Under the pieces are notes generated by a model. That model saw only the letters and a program-made list of their open reading frames with translations. It was not told where the DNA came from and did no database searches. From the NCBI GenBank assembly GCA_903872255.1, contig CAIQJW010000004.1, forward strand, positions 1-23,913: a stretch of 23,913 nt of DNA, written 5' to 3'. Both the position numbers and the translations under genes were made by a program. The stretch is from an uncultured delta proteobacterium (GTDB lineage Bacteria; Desulfobacterota; Syntrophorhabdia; Syntrophorhabdales; Syntrophorhabdaceae). Of this stretch, positions 1-7,572 are shown piece after piece (the first letter of the stretch is position 1; every line of letters starts with the position of its first letter).

Positions 1-480
1 CCTGTCGAGATCGTCCATTTTTGCGTTGAATTCCTGCTTGTGGCCGGCGAGCCCCGATTTCAAGGCATCAAGACGTTCGTTGTAGTATTTGACGTTGTCA
101 TTGAACCTGTTGAGTTCTGCTATACAAAAACCATATTGAGGACTTTTCAGATTTTTGCCGTCGGAACACTCGGCGTAGAGGTCGTTTTCCTGCATGTCGA
201 GCTGTTTACGCAGCCTGTCCACAGGCTTGAAATACTGGACCTGATAGGTGCCTTCTTCCTGCATGAGTTTGAAACGTGATTTCCTTATATCATTCTTTTC
301 CTGAACCAGTTTGTCCATTTCGGACAGGCTTGGTTTTTTTTCTGCCGGGGCGGAAGCACGCTGTGCCTGTGCCTGCGCCTCGCCGCCAAACCATATGAAA
401 CAGGCCATTAAGAGGAACAAGCATAGGGCCGTCCGGGAGATCACTTTCTGGGCTGAACATCCATCTTCATTTATTTTCAA
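1..480 (-). CDS. Exported protein of unknown function, probably coiled-coil (partial, C-terminus outside window)
   Basis: The reading frame is open from a TTG at 480 to the left edge, 160 codons, and continues beyond the window. An AAGGAGG lies 12 bases before the TTG. A GTG at 444 is an alternative start that gives a tidier signal peptide. Residues about 13-36 form a hydrophobic stretch (ALCLFLLMACFIWFGG) followed by EAQAQAQ, as in a Sec signal peptide. The mature part is highly charged, rich in K, E, Q, D and R with heptad-like leucines, and has two cysteines about 18 residues apart (AECSDG and GFCIAE), which suggests a periplasmic helical or coiled-coil protein with a disulfide. I do not recognise a family. 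It lies 125 bases after the carbonic anhydrase homologue on the same strand and could be co-transcribed with it. Confidence 0.6.
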   Translation of the reverse strand, partial: MKINEDGCSAQKVISRTALCLFLLMACFIWFGGEAQAQAQRASAPAEKKPSLSEMDKLVQEKNDIRKSRFKLMQEEGTYQVQYFKPVDRLRKQLDMQENDLYAECSDGKNLKSPQYGFCIAELNRFNDNVKYYNERLDALKSGLAGHKQEFNAKMDDLDR

Positions 481-605
481 GATTATCGTAAGCCTCCTTA
501 CATTCCAGTAGCAAGGCAATAGCCTTCATCTATTTTCCTATAGCAGGTACCCTGTTTGCAAGTGGTTTGTGGTTTTTGACCGCCGCACCCCTGTCAATTG
601 AGGAT

Positions 606-1121
606 TCAGGCCTGGGATGCCCTGTAGAGTTTCATCAGGTCAAGGTATTGCCCCGATATATCCTGCATCAGGAGAATATCCCTGTCTTCTATGCTGCGAA
701 TGACCCGGGCGGGTGTACCCATGGCGAGGCTGCCAGGAGGTATCACGGTCTGCGGGCTGACAACGGAGCCTGCCCCGATGATAGAGCCCTCACCAATTTC
801 GGCACCGTCAAGAACGATGGCCCCGATACCGATAAGGGCGCCCCGTCTTACATGGCAGCCATGGACAACAGCGCGGTGACCGAGCACAACATCATCTTCG
901 AGTATGACGGGATATCGGTCTTTCACTACATGAAGAACGCAGGCATCCTGTATATTGCACCGCTGACCGATGCGGATGTAGTTCGTATCACCGCGCACGA
1001 CGCACTGAAACCAGATGTTCGCCCGGGAGCCGATCTCGACATCGCCTATGATAGTAGCATTATCGACAATGAAGGCGGTCGGGTCGATCTTCGGATATTT
1101 GCCGCAAAACGGGATGATCAT
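606..1121 (-). CDS. Gamma-class carbonic anhydrase family protein (left-handed beta-helix hexapeptide protein)
   Basis: The 171-residue protein is made almost entirely of hexapeptide repeats (for example IIGDVEIG, LIGIGAIVLDGAEIG) that fold as a left-handed beta helix and trimerise. Three histidines in the gamma-carbonic anhydrase arrangement are present: LH64V, GH82 and VH87G, which in this family bind the active-site metal between subunits. Known relatives (YrdA/PaaY/CaiE, Cam) hydrate CO2 or have uncertain activity, and PaaY-like members act as acyl-CoA thioesterases in aromatic catabolism. Activity cannot be decided from sequence. I chose the ATG at 1121 because AGGAG sits 8 bases before it and MIIPF is the usual N-terminus; the longer frame to 1148 lacks this. 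It starts 12 bases after the stop of the ModA-like remnant. Confidence 0.85.
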   Translation of the reverse strand: MIIPFCGKYPKIDPTAFIVDNATIIGDVEIGSRANIWFQCVVRGDTNYIRIGQRCNIQDACVLHVVKDRYPVILEDDVVLGHRAVVHGCHVRRGALIGIGAIVLDGAEIGEGSIIGAGSVVSPQTVIPPGSLAMGTPARVIRSIEDRDILLMQDISGQYLDLMKLYRASQA

Positions 1122-1132
1122 GTCCAGTACTC

Positions 1133-1303
1133 CTATTCCCATCCCCATTTCTGAAAAATGGCGTGGCCTTGTTTTGACGTTAGAAAATCCATGAACTGTT
1201 CGGCCTCACGCCGATGAGGAGATCTCCGGGCAATAGCAATAGGAGTCTTTCGAAAAGCCGATTCATTGGGCGGAAGCCGTACAAAGTCAGAAGCGCCTGT
1301 CAC
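1133..1303 (-). pseudogene. Remnant of a ModA-type substrate-binding protein C-terminus
   Basis: Between glnN and the carbonic anhydrase the minus strand has a 56-codon frame from a GTG to a TAG. Its product reads VTGASDFVRLPPNE..., then KTPIAIARRSPHR, then EAEQFMDFLTSKQGHAIFQKW. The last part matches the usual ending of ModA/WtpA-like molybdate or tungstate binding proteins: a proline-rich segment, a strand with a run such as PIAIA, then a helix of the type A..F..FL.S..G..I...WG. About 180-200 N-terminal residues and the signal peptide expected for the family are missing, because glnN ends only 10 bases upstream. No ribosome binding site is clear. I read it as a decayed or truncated gene; the alternative is chance similarity in a short frame. 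Confidence 0.5.
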
Positions 1304-1313
1304 CTGTAACCTT

Positions 1314-3410
1314 TTACAATTTGAACAACAGGTCCGTATATGTCGGTATGGGCCATGTTTTTGCAGGGACCATTGTTTCCAGCTTGTCGATATCGACCCG
1401 CAGGTTCTTAATTGCCGTCACCACCAAATCGCGATAGCTTTCCGCGCATTTGACTGTTTCACGTATCGCCTGCGATCTTTCAGCTGCCTTTTCGAGTTTC
1501 GCGAGGTTCTTGTAGGCCGAGGTAAGGACAATGCCAAGTTTTTTCAACATATCTTCCGGAATGGCGGCAGGACCCTTCACCGATTTAAGGTCATCGGCCG
1601 CGTCTGCAAGAAATGCCGCATATTCCAGCGCGGCAGGAAGGATCTGCTTTTTCACCATGTCAATTGCTACCAGCGCCTCTATATTTATCTGTTTCGAATA
1701 GGCCTCGACATAGATCTCAAAGCGTGAATGAAGTTCTTTTCGCGACAGGACATCGTATTTTTCAAAAAGTTTGAATGACTTTTCCGTTACGAACGCCTTG
1801 AGGGCATCGACGGCGTTGTTGATGTTTGGCAGGCCTCTCTTTTCGGCTTCTTTCACCCACTCTTCAGAATAGTTATTTCCATTGAAAATGACCCGGTTAT
1901 GTTTTTTCCAGATATCCCGAATTATCTTTGCTGCTTCAGAGTTTTTATCCTTTGCCTTTTCCAGACGTGACGCTATCTCATCAAATGCCTCAGCCGCGAT
2001 CGTATTCAGTGCGACATTCGACCCCGCAATAGACTGAGCGGACCCGACCATCCGGAATTCAAATTTATTACCCGTGAACGCGAACGGCGACGTCCTGTTG
2101 CGGTCGGTATTATCTTTCGGTATCACGGGCAGGGTATCGACGCCAACGCTGACAAATTGCTGACCCCGCGTGGATATCTTTTCGCCGCTGGCGATCTTTT
2201 CCAGTATCTCCGCTAATTCCTCACCGATAAATATCGAGATGATCGCAGGCGGTGCCTCGTTTGCGCCGAGCCTGTGATCATTCCCGGCTGTTGCGCAGGT
2301 TGCCCGCAAGATATCGGGATACGTATCGACCGCCTTGATCATGGCGCTTATGAATAACAGGAACTGGACGTTCTCGCTCGGCGTGTTACCCGGTTCCAGA
2401 AGGTTCAAGCCTTCATTGGTCGATAATGACCAGTTGTTGTGCTTGCCGGAACCATTGATCCCTGCATATGGTTTTTCATGGAGCAGGCATACAAGATCGT
2501 TGCGGACAGCAACTTTCTGCATGGTTTCCATAACGAGCTGATTATGATCGGTTGCAATGTTCGTCGTGTCAAAGATCGGCGCCATCTCGAATTGGGCCGG
2601 TGCCACCTCGTTATGTTTCGTCTTGGAGGTAATGCCCATCTTCCATAGCTCGGCATCGAGGGAATGCATGTAATCGGAAACCCGGTCTTTTATCGCGCCG
2701 AAATATTGATCTTCGAGTTCCTGGCCTTTGGGCGGAGGGGCCCCAAAGATCGTTCGGCCTGCCAGTAAAAGATCTAGTCGTTGCATGTAGAACTTTTTAT
2801 CAACCAGGAAATATTCCTGTTCCGGGCCAACAGTGGACGTTACACGCTCCGATGTTGTATTGCCAAAGGCCTTAAGAACCCTGATCGCCTGCCGGGACAC
2901 TGCCCTCATGGAGCGCAGAAGAGGTGTTTTTTTATCCAGGGCCTCTCCGCGATATGAATAGAAAGCCGTGGGAATGGTCAGCGTGACATTGCCGCTTCCA
3001 TCTTCCTTGAGAAAGGCGGGTGACGTGCAATCCCAGGCTGTATACCCGCGCGCTTCAAATGTTGCCCTCAGGCCTCCGCTCGGAAATGATGACGCATCGG
3101 GTTCTCCCTGTACAAGCTGCTTCCCGGAAAACTCCATTACCACACTGCCGTCGGGGGCCGGCGATATGAAGGAATCGTGTTTCTCTGCCGTGATACCCGT
3201 CAGGGGTTGAAACCAATGCGTATAATGTGTAGCCCCCTTCTCGATCGCCCAATCCTTCATTGCATTCGCAACGACATCGGCAATGTCGCCCTTAAGCGGT
3301 ATACCTTCTTCTATGGTTTTTCTAAGGGCCTTGTAAACTTCTTTGGGCAGACGCTGCTTCATTACCTTGTCATTGAAGACATTAGATCCGAATACCTCGG
3401 TTAATTCCAT
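1314..3410 (-). CDS. glnN: Glutamine synthetase type III
   Basis: This cytoplasmic enzyme makes glutamine from glutamate, ammonia and ATP. The 698-residue length fits the type III family (about 700-730) and not type I or II (about 350-470). Visible family signatures are the N-terminal THWFQPLTG, PEQEYFLVDKKF near 196 (metal-binding glutamates), HNEVAPAQFE near 266, NGSGKHNNWS near 319 (ATP and glutamate site) and NRTSPFAFTGNKFEFR further on. The C-terminal 180 residues are helical and charged, as in other GlnN proteins. The ATG at 3410 has AGGAGG six bases upstream; five extra codons upstream are open but unsupported. It is monocistronic or followed by the binding-protein remnant. A -10/-35 pair upstream predicts an untranslated leader of about 155 bases. 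Confidence 0.96.
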   Translation of the reverse strand: MELTEVFGSNVFNDKVMKQRLPKEVYKALRKTIEEGIPLKGDIADVVANAMKDWAIEKGATHYTHWFQPLTGITAEKHDSFISPAPDGSVVMEFSGKQLVQGEPDASSFPSGGLRATFEARGYTAWDCTSPAFLKEDGSGNVTLTIPTAFYSYRGEALDKKTPLLRSMRAVSRQAIRVLKAFGNTTSERVTSTVGPEQEYFLVDKKFYMQRLDLLLAGRTIFGAPPPKGQELEDQYFGAIKDRVSDYMHSLDAELWKMGITSKTKHNEVAPAQFEMAPIFDTTNIATDHNQLVMETMQKVAVRNDLVCLLHEKPYAGINGSGKHNNWSLSTNEGLNLLEPGNTPSENVQFLLFISAMIKAVDTYPDILRATCATAGNDHRLGANEAPPAIISIFIGEELAEILEKIASGEKISTRGQQFVSVGVDTLPVIPKDNTDRNRTSPFAFTGNKFEFRMVGSAQSIAGSNVALNTIAAEAFDEIASRLEKAKDKNSEAAKIIRDIWKKHNRVIFNGNNYSEEWVKEAEKRGLPNINNAVDALKAFVTEKSFKLFEKYDVLSRKELHSRFEIYVEAYSKQINIEALVAIDMVKKQILPAALEYAAFLADAADDLKSVKGPAAIPEDMLKKLGIVLTSAYKNLAKLEKAAERSQAIRETVKCAESYRDLVVTAIKNLRVDIDKLETMVPAKTWPIPTYTDLLFKL

Positions 3411-3573
3411 GCGTGTCCTCCTCATTCCAATTTCATATCCTTAGCGCCTGGCCACCCAATTTTAACAAGCCTGAAAATCGGGTTCCCGGCTTTTGCTATA
3501 CGCCTGACAATAAAATATATATCGATGCGACCTTCGGTAATGCCCCCGGAAGATAATGGAAAATATAGAAAAA

Positions 3574-3602
3574 ATTATAATATGGGCAGGATTAACATAC
3601 AA
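3574..3602 (-). promoter_or_regulatory. Candidate sigma70-type promoter of glnN
   Basis: Reading the minus strand, TTGTAT (3602-3597) is followed after 17 bases by a perfect TATAAT (3579-3574). The -35 box matches the consensus at only three positions, so an activator may be needed. The start of transcription would lie near 3567, leaving a leader of about 155 bases before the glnN ATG. I found no sigma54 GG-N10-GC element. Confidence 0.4.
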
Positions 3603-3698
3603 GGAAATTTGAATACGGGTTAACAATGGATCTATTTCGGGATGATGCCAATGCCTAAAATTTCCGCCCCGGGAAGGCTGGAATCAATTTTTCAGCCT

Positions 3699-3724
3699 GG
3701 AACATGGAACATGGAACCATGTTC
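3699..3724. repeat. Heptamer repeat (GGAACAT) running into a palindrome
   Basis: Two exact tandem copies of GGAACAT are followed by GGAACCATGTTC. The end of this forms an inverted repeat, GAACATGG (3707-3714), AA, CCATGTTC (3717-3724), with perfect 8-base arms. It abuts the stop codon of the minus-strand dehydrogenase, so in RNA it would fold as a short hairpin right after the stop. No T-run follows, so termination is uncertain. Confidence 0.6.
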
Positions 3725-4804
3725 TCAATAGTATGGAAGCTGTTCGTCGAAGCGCTGGCCGCCATTCTTATGCCATGCCGCCACGTGCTTTATCGCTTCT
3801 ACCGCCTTTGCCTGGGCTGCAATATCTGAATTAAATCCCTGATGGGGCTGTACGTAAATATTGGAATTTCTCTCTATTGATTTCTCGACAAGGCCCCTCG
3901 CTGCCAGGACGTCCGCATCGGTCACGTTCCCCTGTTTATTGAGCAGTGCCGCGAATTGAGATTCATTGCTGAACACATCGAGGCCGATGCCTTTTATTTT
4001 TCCTGAACGGTACAGCTCGGCTATCACGGACTCAGGCGCTATTTCGCCCCTCGTCACATTTATGAAAATGAGATTTTTTCCGGCCTTGCTGAGATATGAT
4101 TTTGAGAAATATCCGACATTGTAAAATCTGCTGTCTTTGTTCCGCGTGAGGTTCATTGCATTGATAATAATATCACTCGACAGGATGGCTTCCTCTTTTG
4201 ATACAAAGCGGACTGTCCCGCCGTAAAGGGCGGCAAGTTCGTCCTCGCGGATATCCACTCCCTGGGCAGTGAGCCCGTTCGCCTCGGCAAGTTCGTACGT
4301 TCTCTTGCCTATCTTGCCTACACCAAAAACCGTACATGTCCGGTTTTTGTCAATTTCCAGAAAGGCCCGGGAATCCTTTCTTTCAAACGTGGCGGTGTTG
4401 ACTGTGTAATGATTCAGTTCCCCGGCCGCGGCGTACAAGAATTTCATGGCTGTCTGAGCCACCGCATTGACGCAGTATTCCCGAAGGGACGCGATATTTA
4501 GTTTTCCTACGAGATGTTCGAAATGATCGTACCCGGCACTGCGGGTTATTATACTTTTGCGAGCACCGTCGATGTATTGATCGGGCAGAACCGAATGCGT
4601 TTTTGTCGTGATGATGTCGGGAAGGATTTCCGCTGGATTGTCCCGAAGGTATTCCTGGACATTCTTAGATGTTATCAGGTATGCGTGCTGGTCCGGGATC
4701 TCTTTTCTCTCAATTGCCTTTTTTATTTCCTCTTGAAGATGCGTGGCCTCGGGGCCAAGGGCTTCAAAATGTATGATGTCGTATTGTTTGCTCGTTTTCT
4801 TCAC
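3725..4804 (-). CDS. D-isomer-specific 2-hydroxyacid dehydrogenase family protein
   Basis: Members of this family reduce 2-keto acids to D-2-hydroxy acids, or the reverse, with NAD(H). The 359-residue protein shows TRSAGYDHFEHL (84-97), the Rossmann motif GVGKIG (161-166) preceded by hydrophobic residues and followed by an acidic residue in VDIRE (D184, favouring NAD over NADP), the substrate-binding arginine in NVTRGEI (R252), an acidic pair near GLDVFSNE (276-281), and the catalytic histidine in VQPHQGF (H321). GTG at 4804 is preceded by GGAG at five bases. D-lactate or other short keto acids are possible substrates; the sequence does not decide. It is divergent from the DUF486 gene. Confidence 0.87.
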   Translation of the reverse strand: MKKTSKQYDIIHFEALGPEATHLQEEIKKAIERKEIPDQHAYLITSKNVQEYLRDNPAEILPDIITTKTHSVLPDQYIDGARKSIITRSAGYDHFEHLVGKLNIASLREYCVNAVAQTAMKFLYAAAGELNHYTVNTATFERKDSRAFLEIDKNRTCTVFGVGKIGKRTYELAEANGLTAQGVDIREDELAALYGGTVRFVSKEEAILSSDIIINAMNLTRNKDSRFYNVGYFSKSYLSKAGKNLIFINVTRGEIAPESVIAELYRSGKIKGIGLDVFSNESQFAALLNKQGNVTDADVLAARGLVEKSIERNSNIYVQPHQGFNSDIAAQAKAVEAIKHVAAWHKNGGQRFDEQLPYY

Positions 4805-4881
4805 AGATTCTCCAATTATGGCGTTATTTGAAAATTGTTATCTATTCTCGCGCAATCTTTGCCTTTTTTCAACTGAATTCC

Positions 4882-4910
4882 TTGCATTTTTCCTTCACGT
4901 TATTGATAAT
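4882..4910 (+). promoter_or_regulatory. Candidate promoter for the DUF486 gene
   Basis: TTGCAT (4882-4887), a 17-base spacer and GATAAT (4905-4910) lie 42 bases before the start codon. The -10 is a good match and the -35 is weak, so this is a moderate candidate. Confidence 0.35.
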
Positions 4911-4952
4911 CTTTTTGGATATTACTGGCAGTTTAGTTTGATGGGAGATGAT

Positions 4953-5279
4953 ATGAAGACCGTTATACTTCTGACCGTTTCAAATGTTTTTATGACCTTC
5001 GCCTGGTATGGTCACCTGCGATATAAGGACTCTGCCCTCTGGAAGGTAATACTCGTGAGCTGGCTTATCGCGTTCGCGGAATATTGTTTTCAGGTACCGG
5101 CAAACAGGATAGGGCATTACCAGTTTTCTGCCGCACAGCTCAAGATAATCCAGGAGGTGATAACGCTTATCGTATTTGCCGTGTTCTCCCTTTTCTATCT
5201 GAAAGAAGATCTCAAGTGGAACTACCTGGCATCCTTCGCGATGATGGCAGGCGCCGTGTTTTTCATGTTCAGGGATTGA
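4953..5279 (+). CDS. DMT-superfamily small membrane protein (DUF486/COG3169)
   Basis: The 108-residue protein has four hydrophobic segments (about 3-18, 31-47, 66-82 and 90-106), the size and topology of DUF486 proteins, which resemble a half-size drug/metabolite transporter. Family-like signatures are TFAWYGHL, LIAFAEYCFQVPANRIG and the final AGAVFFMFRD. No substrate is known for the family. ATG at 4953 has GGGAG five bases upstream; the frame is open for 70 more codons upstream, but these overlap the divergent dehydrogenase and lack a ribosome binding site. It converges with the Cache-like gene, with the two stop codons 10 bases apart. Confidence 0.85.
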   Translation: MKTVILLTVSNVFMTFAWYGHLRYKDSALWKVILVSWLIAFAEYCFQVPANRIGHYQFSAAQLKIIQEVITLIVFAVFSLFYLKEDLKWNYLASFAMMAGAVFFMFRD

Positions 5280-5293
5280 AAACGTTTTTTCAA
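5276..5293. terminator. Weak A/T hairpin between convergent genes
   Basis: TTGAAAA (5276-5282) and TTTTCAA (5287-5293) are inverted around a short loop, and they span the stop codons of the two convergent genes. The stem is only A/T-rich, with tracts of A and T on either side. It could terminate weakly in both directions. Confidence 0.3.
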
Positions 5294-6099
5294 GGATGAT
5301 GCGCCTCGGTCGTTATGACAACACGCCAGTAGCTGTCGTAGAACGAAATATTTTTCCAGATCGCCGATTTTTTTACCACTATGTCGGTTCCAGGTTTCGT
5401 ATAGTGATACGTGCCTGTTCCTTCTTTTTCCGCAATCATCCTTCGCACCATTTCATGCAGCTGGCCGTATCCCTTGTACTGAGGGCTTGTCAGGACGTTG
5501 AGACGTATCTGTTCGGGTTCGGTGGAATACACATTCGTGCCGCTCGGCTCTACTACCGTAATTCCCGATCCTGCCTCGATCTTCAGGCCTTTTATGGCTT
5601 CACGTATAAGGACCTCAGGCATGACGAACAGGCTTATCGAACCTGCAAATTTCTTCCCGGCATCAAATACGGGATATTGAAAAACTATGCCCTGCAAGCC
5701 TTCGGCGGAAATAAAGGTCTGGCTGAAAACAGGCTTGTGGTCCTTGTTGATCCGGCGCACAAGCTCCTGGTCGCTAATATTCGTACCTTCATATTTCCTG
5801 TATTTTTGCGGTTCAACTGCCTCCATCACACCCCGCGTACTTACGAATACGCAATCCACGGCGTAGACCTTCCCGGAGCAGAGATCCCGTAGTGCCTGTC
5901 TTTTCCCCGTCGGCTCACGGACATCTTTTTCGATCATCCGGGCCGTTTTTGCAAGATCGGCGTCGATCGTTTTCAAAGACCCTTCGATCCTGGATACGAG
6001 ATCGTTGATCAGCACAGACGACGGCGAGGCGCAAAAGCATACCAAAGGCAGAAGCACGGTGAAAAAAATAAACGATGCTGCGTAAGCTGATCTTTTCAT
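5290..6099 (-). CDS. Exported Cache-like sensor-domain protein without output domain
   Basis: The 269-residue product begins with a signal peptide or membrane anchor (AASFIFFTVLLPLVCFCAS, 7-25). A helix follows (about 30-60, like the long helix that opens extracellular Cache domains), and then PAS-like strands: DCVFVSTRGVMEAVEPQ (82-98), KPVFSQTFISAEG, IVFQYPVFDAGKKFAGSISL (138-157), and a second unit around GITVVEPSGTNVYST to SYWRVVITTEA. This order resembles a double Cache domain that binds small ligands outside the membrane. No kinase, methyl-accepting or GGDEF part follows, so it may be a stand-alone binding protein. The start is uncertain: ATG at 6099 has no strong ribosome binding site, but it fits the signal peptide and lies 19 bases after yajD, suggesting coupling. 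Family assignment is by pattern only. Confidence 0.7.
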   Translation of the reverse strand: MKRSAYAASFIFFTVLLPLVCFCASPSSVLINDLVSRIEGSLKTIDADLAKTARMIEKDVREPTGKRQALRDLCSGKVYAVDCVFVSTRGVMEAVEPQKYRKYEGTNISDQELVRRINKDHKPVFSQTFISAEGLQGIVFQYPVFDAGKKFAGSISLFVMPEVLIREAIKGLKIEAGSGITVVEPSGTNVYSTEPEQIRLNVLTSPQYKGYGQLHEMVRRMIAEKEGTGTYHYTKPGTDIVVKKSAIWKNISFYDSYWRVVITTEAHHP

Positions 6100-6118
6100 C
6101 CCGCGATCATCCAACTCG

Positions 6119-6460
6119 TCATTTTCTACCCTCGTTTTCATCCGCAGCAAAAAAATTCCGGCCGTGCACATCGTCGTGGCAGTATGTACACAGGTTCTCC
6201 CAGTTTGATCCATCGGGAGGATTATTATTGTGATTGCCGTCCTTGTGGTGGACGGTCAACAGATGCCTGTCCGTATGGTTGAATTCCCTCCCGCAGCGAG
6301 CGCACATCAATCCGTGCATCTTGAGCGACTGTTCGCGGTACTCACCATTTTTAATGTCCCTGTCCCGCGTGATGTCCCTGACAATATCCTGGATCGACCC
6401 CTGTATCTCTTTTTTCACGGGCCCTTTTGACCTGTGGGATATGTATCCCTTGCGTTTCAC
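6119..6460 (-). CDS. yajD: YajD-like HNH nuclease
   Basis: The 113-residue protein ends in an HNH domain: CARCGREF (zinc cysteines), LTVHHKDGNHNNNPPDGSN (catalytic histidines), and NLCTYCHDDVH (second zinc pair and final histidine). This arrangement, including the PEDGSNWE-like stretch and the preceding REQSLKMH, matches E. coli YajD, a small single-domain HNH protein of unknown physiological role. GTG at 6460 overlaps the fbp stop codon (TAG/GTG share one base) and AAGGTG lies eight bases upstream, so translation is probably coupled to fbp. The basic N-terminus (1-35) may bind nucleic acid. Self-standing HNH genes can be mobile, but nothing else here suggests mobility. Confidence 0.88.
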   Translation of the reverse strand: MKRKGYISHRSKGPVKKEIQGSIQDIVRDITRDRDIKNGEYREQSLKMHGLMCARCGREFNHTDRHLLTVHHKDGNHNNNPPDGSNWENLCTYCHDDVHGRNFFAADENEGRK

Positions 6461-7434
6461 TATCTGAGCACCTTCGCCACATCATCGACAAGCTGCTTCG
6501 ATCCCACGTAAAGGGCGGTTCTCTGGTGATGGTTCCCGGGTACAATATCGAGGATCGGGACAGCGTTCTCGTTCACGGCATGTCCCCCTGCCTCACGGCA
6601 CATAAACGCGACCACGGATGCCTCGTACATGAGGCGCAGCTTGCCGTCCGGCCTCAACTTCTTCGGGTCGGGATGGTTTACGATCGCGGGGTACATGAAC
6701 ATTCCGCCATTCGTCAGGATCCGATGAAAATCGCCGGCCAGGGCGCCCATATAACGGAACGTATATTTTCGCTCGTTATTCCGGACCCAATCCTGAACTT
6801 GCTGACTGTATGTGTAGCGGTTCGTTGCGTTGAAGGAAAGCTCCCAGGTTTTGGGATCGTCCGGCAGGGTCAGCTTCGCTGGTTTCACATAATTCAGCGT
6901 TTCATCAATATGGAAACGCCAGACCCCGGCATCGCGCAGCGCAAGGGTCAGTGTGCCCGTCGGGATAACGAACATGCCGGCCGCTATATATTCCCTCCCT
7001 GCGCGCAGGTGAAGGTCTTCGGAACCGTCAAGATTGCGTTTGGCTATCCCGAAAAGAAAACCGACCGGCAGGCCGTGCGCGACGTTGGACGAACCGTCGA
7101 GCGGATCGAAGTACATAAAATAGCGCCCGTCCTTATCGAGTTCAATGATCTCATCCGATTCCTCACTGACCGCATGTATCACGCGCCGTGTGGTCTTCAG
7201 GTAATGGATGATTATCTCGTGGGCCACATCGTCCATATGCATCACATCTTCGCCCTGCACGTTTATCTTGTTTGCCAGCCCGAGACGACCTTTGAGTGCG
7301 CCCGTGATGTAGTAATGCTCGATACGTTTCGCCGCGCTTATGATCGCATCCATCAGGACAAGAAAATGGCCGGTACGCTTATGCCGTTCCTGATGTTCCA
7401 GAAGAAAATTCGTAAACGTCTGTTCGAATTCCAT
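6460..7434 (-). CDS. fbp: Fructose-1,6-bisphosphatase class I
   Basis: This enzyme removes the 1-phosphate from fructose 1,6-bisphosphate, the committed step of gluconeogenesis, in the cytoplasm. The 324-residue length is typical. Metal and phosphate site residues are visible: GEDVMHMDDVAHE (61-73), SEESDE (90-95) and the signature DPLDGSSN (110-117). Near the C-terminus the family's MYEASVVAFMCREAGG and a helix ending in VDDVAKVLR are present. ATG at 7434 is preceded by GAGG six bases upstream; 56 further upstream codons are open, but they run through the promoter and are not translated in any likely transcript. It leads the unit fbp - yajD - Cache-like gene. Confidence 0.96.
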   Translation of the reverse strand: MEFEQTFTNFLLEHQERHKRTGHFLVLMDAIISAAKRIEHYYITGALKGRLGLANKINVQGEDVMHMDDVAHEIIIHYLKTTRRVIHAVSEESDEIIELDKDGRYFMYFDPLDGSSNVAHGLPVGFLFGIAKRNLDGSEDLHLRAGREYIAAGMFVIPTGTLTLALRDAGVWRFHIDETLNYVKPAKLTLPDDPKTWELSFNATNRYTYSQQVQDWVRNNERKYTFRYMGALAGDFHRILTNGGMFMYPAIVNHPDPKKLRPDGKLRLMYEASVVAFMCREAGGHAVNENAVPILDIVPGNHHQRTALYVGSKQLVDDVAKVLR

Positions 7435-7478
7435 AATAACCTCTTCAGAAATGGTCAATGATTGTATATGTACCTGAG

Positions 7479-7508
7479 AGTATATGTGTTTTCGGTCAAT
7501 TATGTCAA
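7479..7508 (-). promoter_or_regulatory. Promoter of fbp
   Basis: On the minus strand TTGACA (7508-7503) and TATACT (7484-7479) are separated by 18 bases, a near-consensus sigma70-type promoter with a start near 7472. ATTGAC occurs three times on this strand around the promoter (7509-7504, 7500-7495 and 7460-7455), and GTATATG occurs twice on the plus strand (7464-7470 and 7480-7486), which could be operator half-sites. Confidence 0.6.
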
Positions 7509-7572
7509 TCTTTTGCTTTACAAGAATTAGCGGGTAATATACGGTTAAGATATACGAATTGAGGGGGTTTTC

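Larger units (their letters stand above)
3411..3724. other. Intergenic region between glnN and the D-2-hydroxyacid dehydrogenase
   Basis: This 314-base stretch has no convincing gene on either strand. It holds the candidate glnN promoter, an AT-rich middle (about 3500-3620), a hairpin AGGCTG/CAGCCT (3675-3680 with 3693-3698), and a heptamer repeat ending in a palindrome directly after the dehydrogenase stop codon. Confidence 0.6.

Noticed and set aside
567..1154. 195-codon open frame on the plus strand opposite the carbonic anhydrase homologue
   Set aside because: It is antisense to a clear hexapeptide-repeat protein, has no recognisable motif, and arises from the biased codon use of that gene.
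6427..7461. 344-codon plus-strand frame opposite fbp
   Set aside because: It lies antisense to fbp and its promoter, has no family features, and no ribosome binding site; fbp has all its catalytic motifs.
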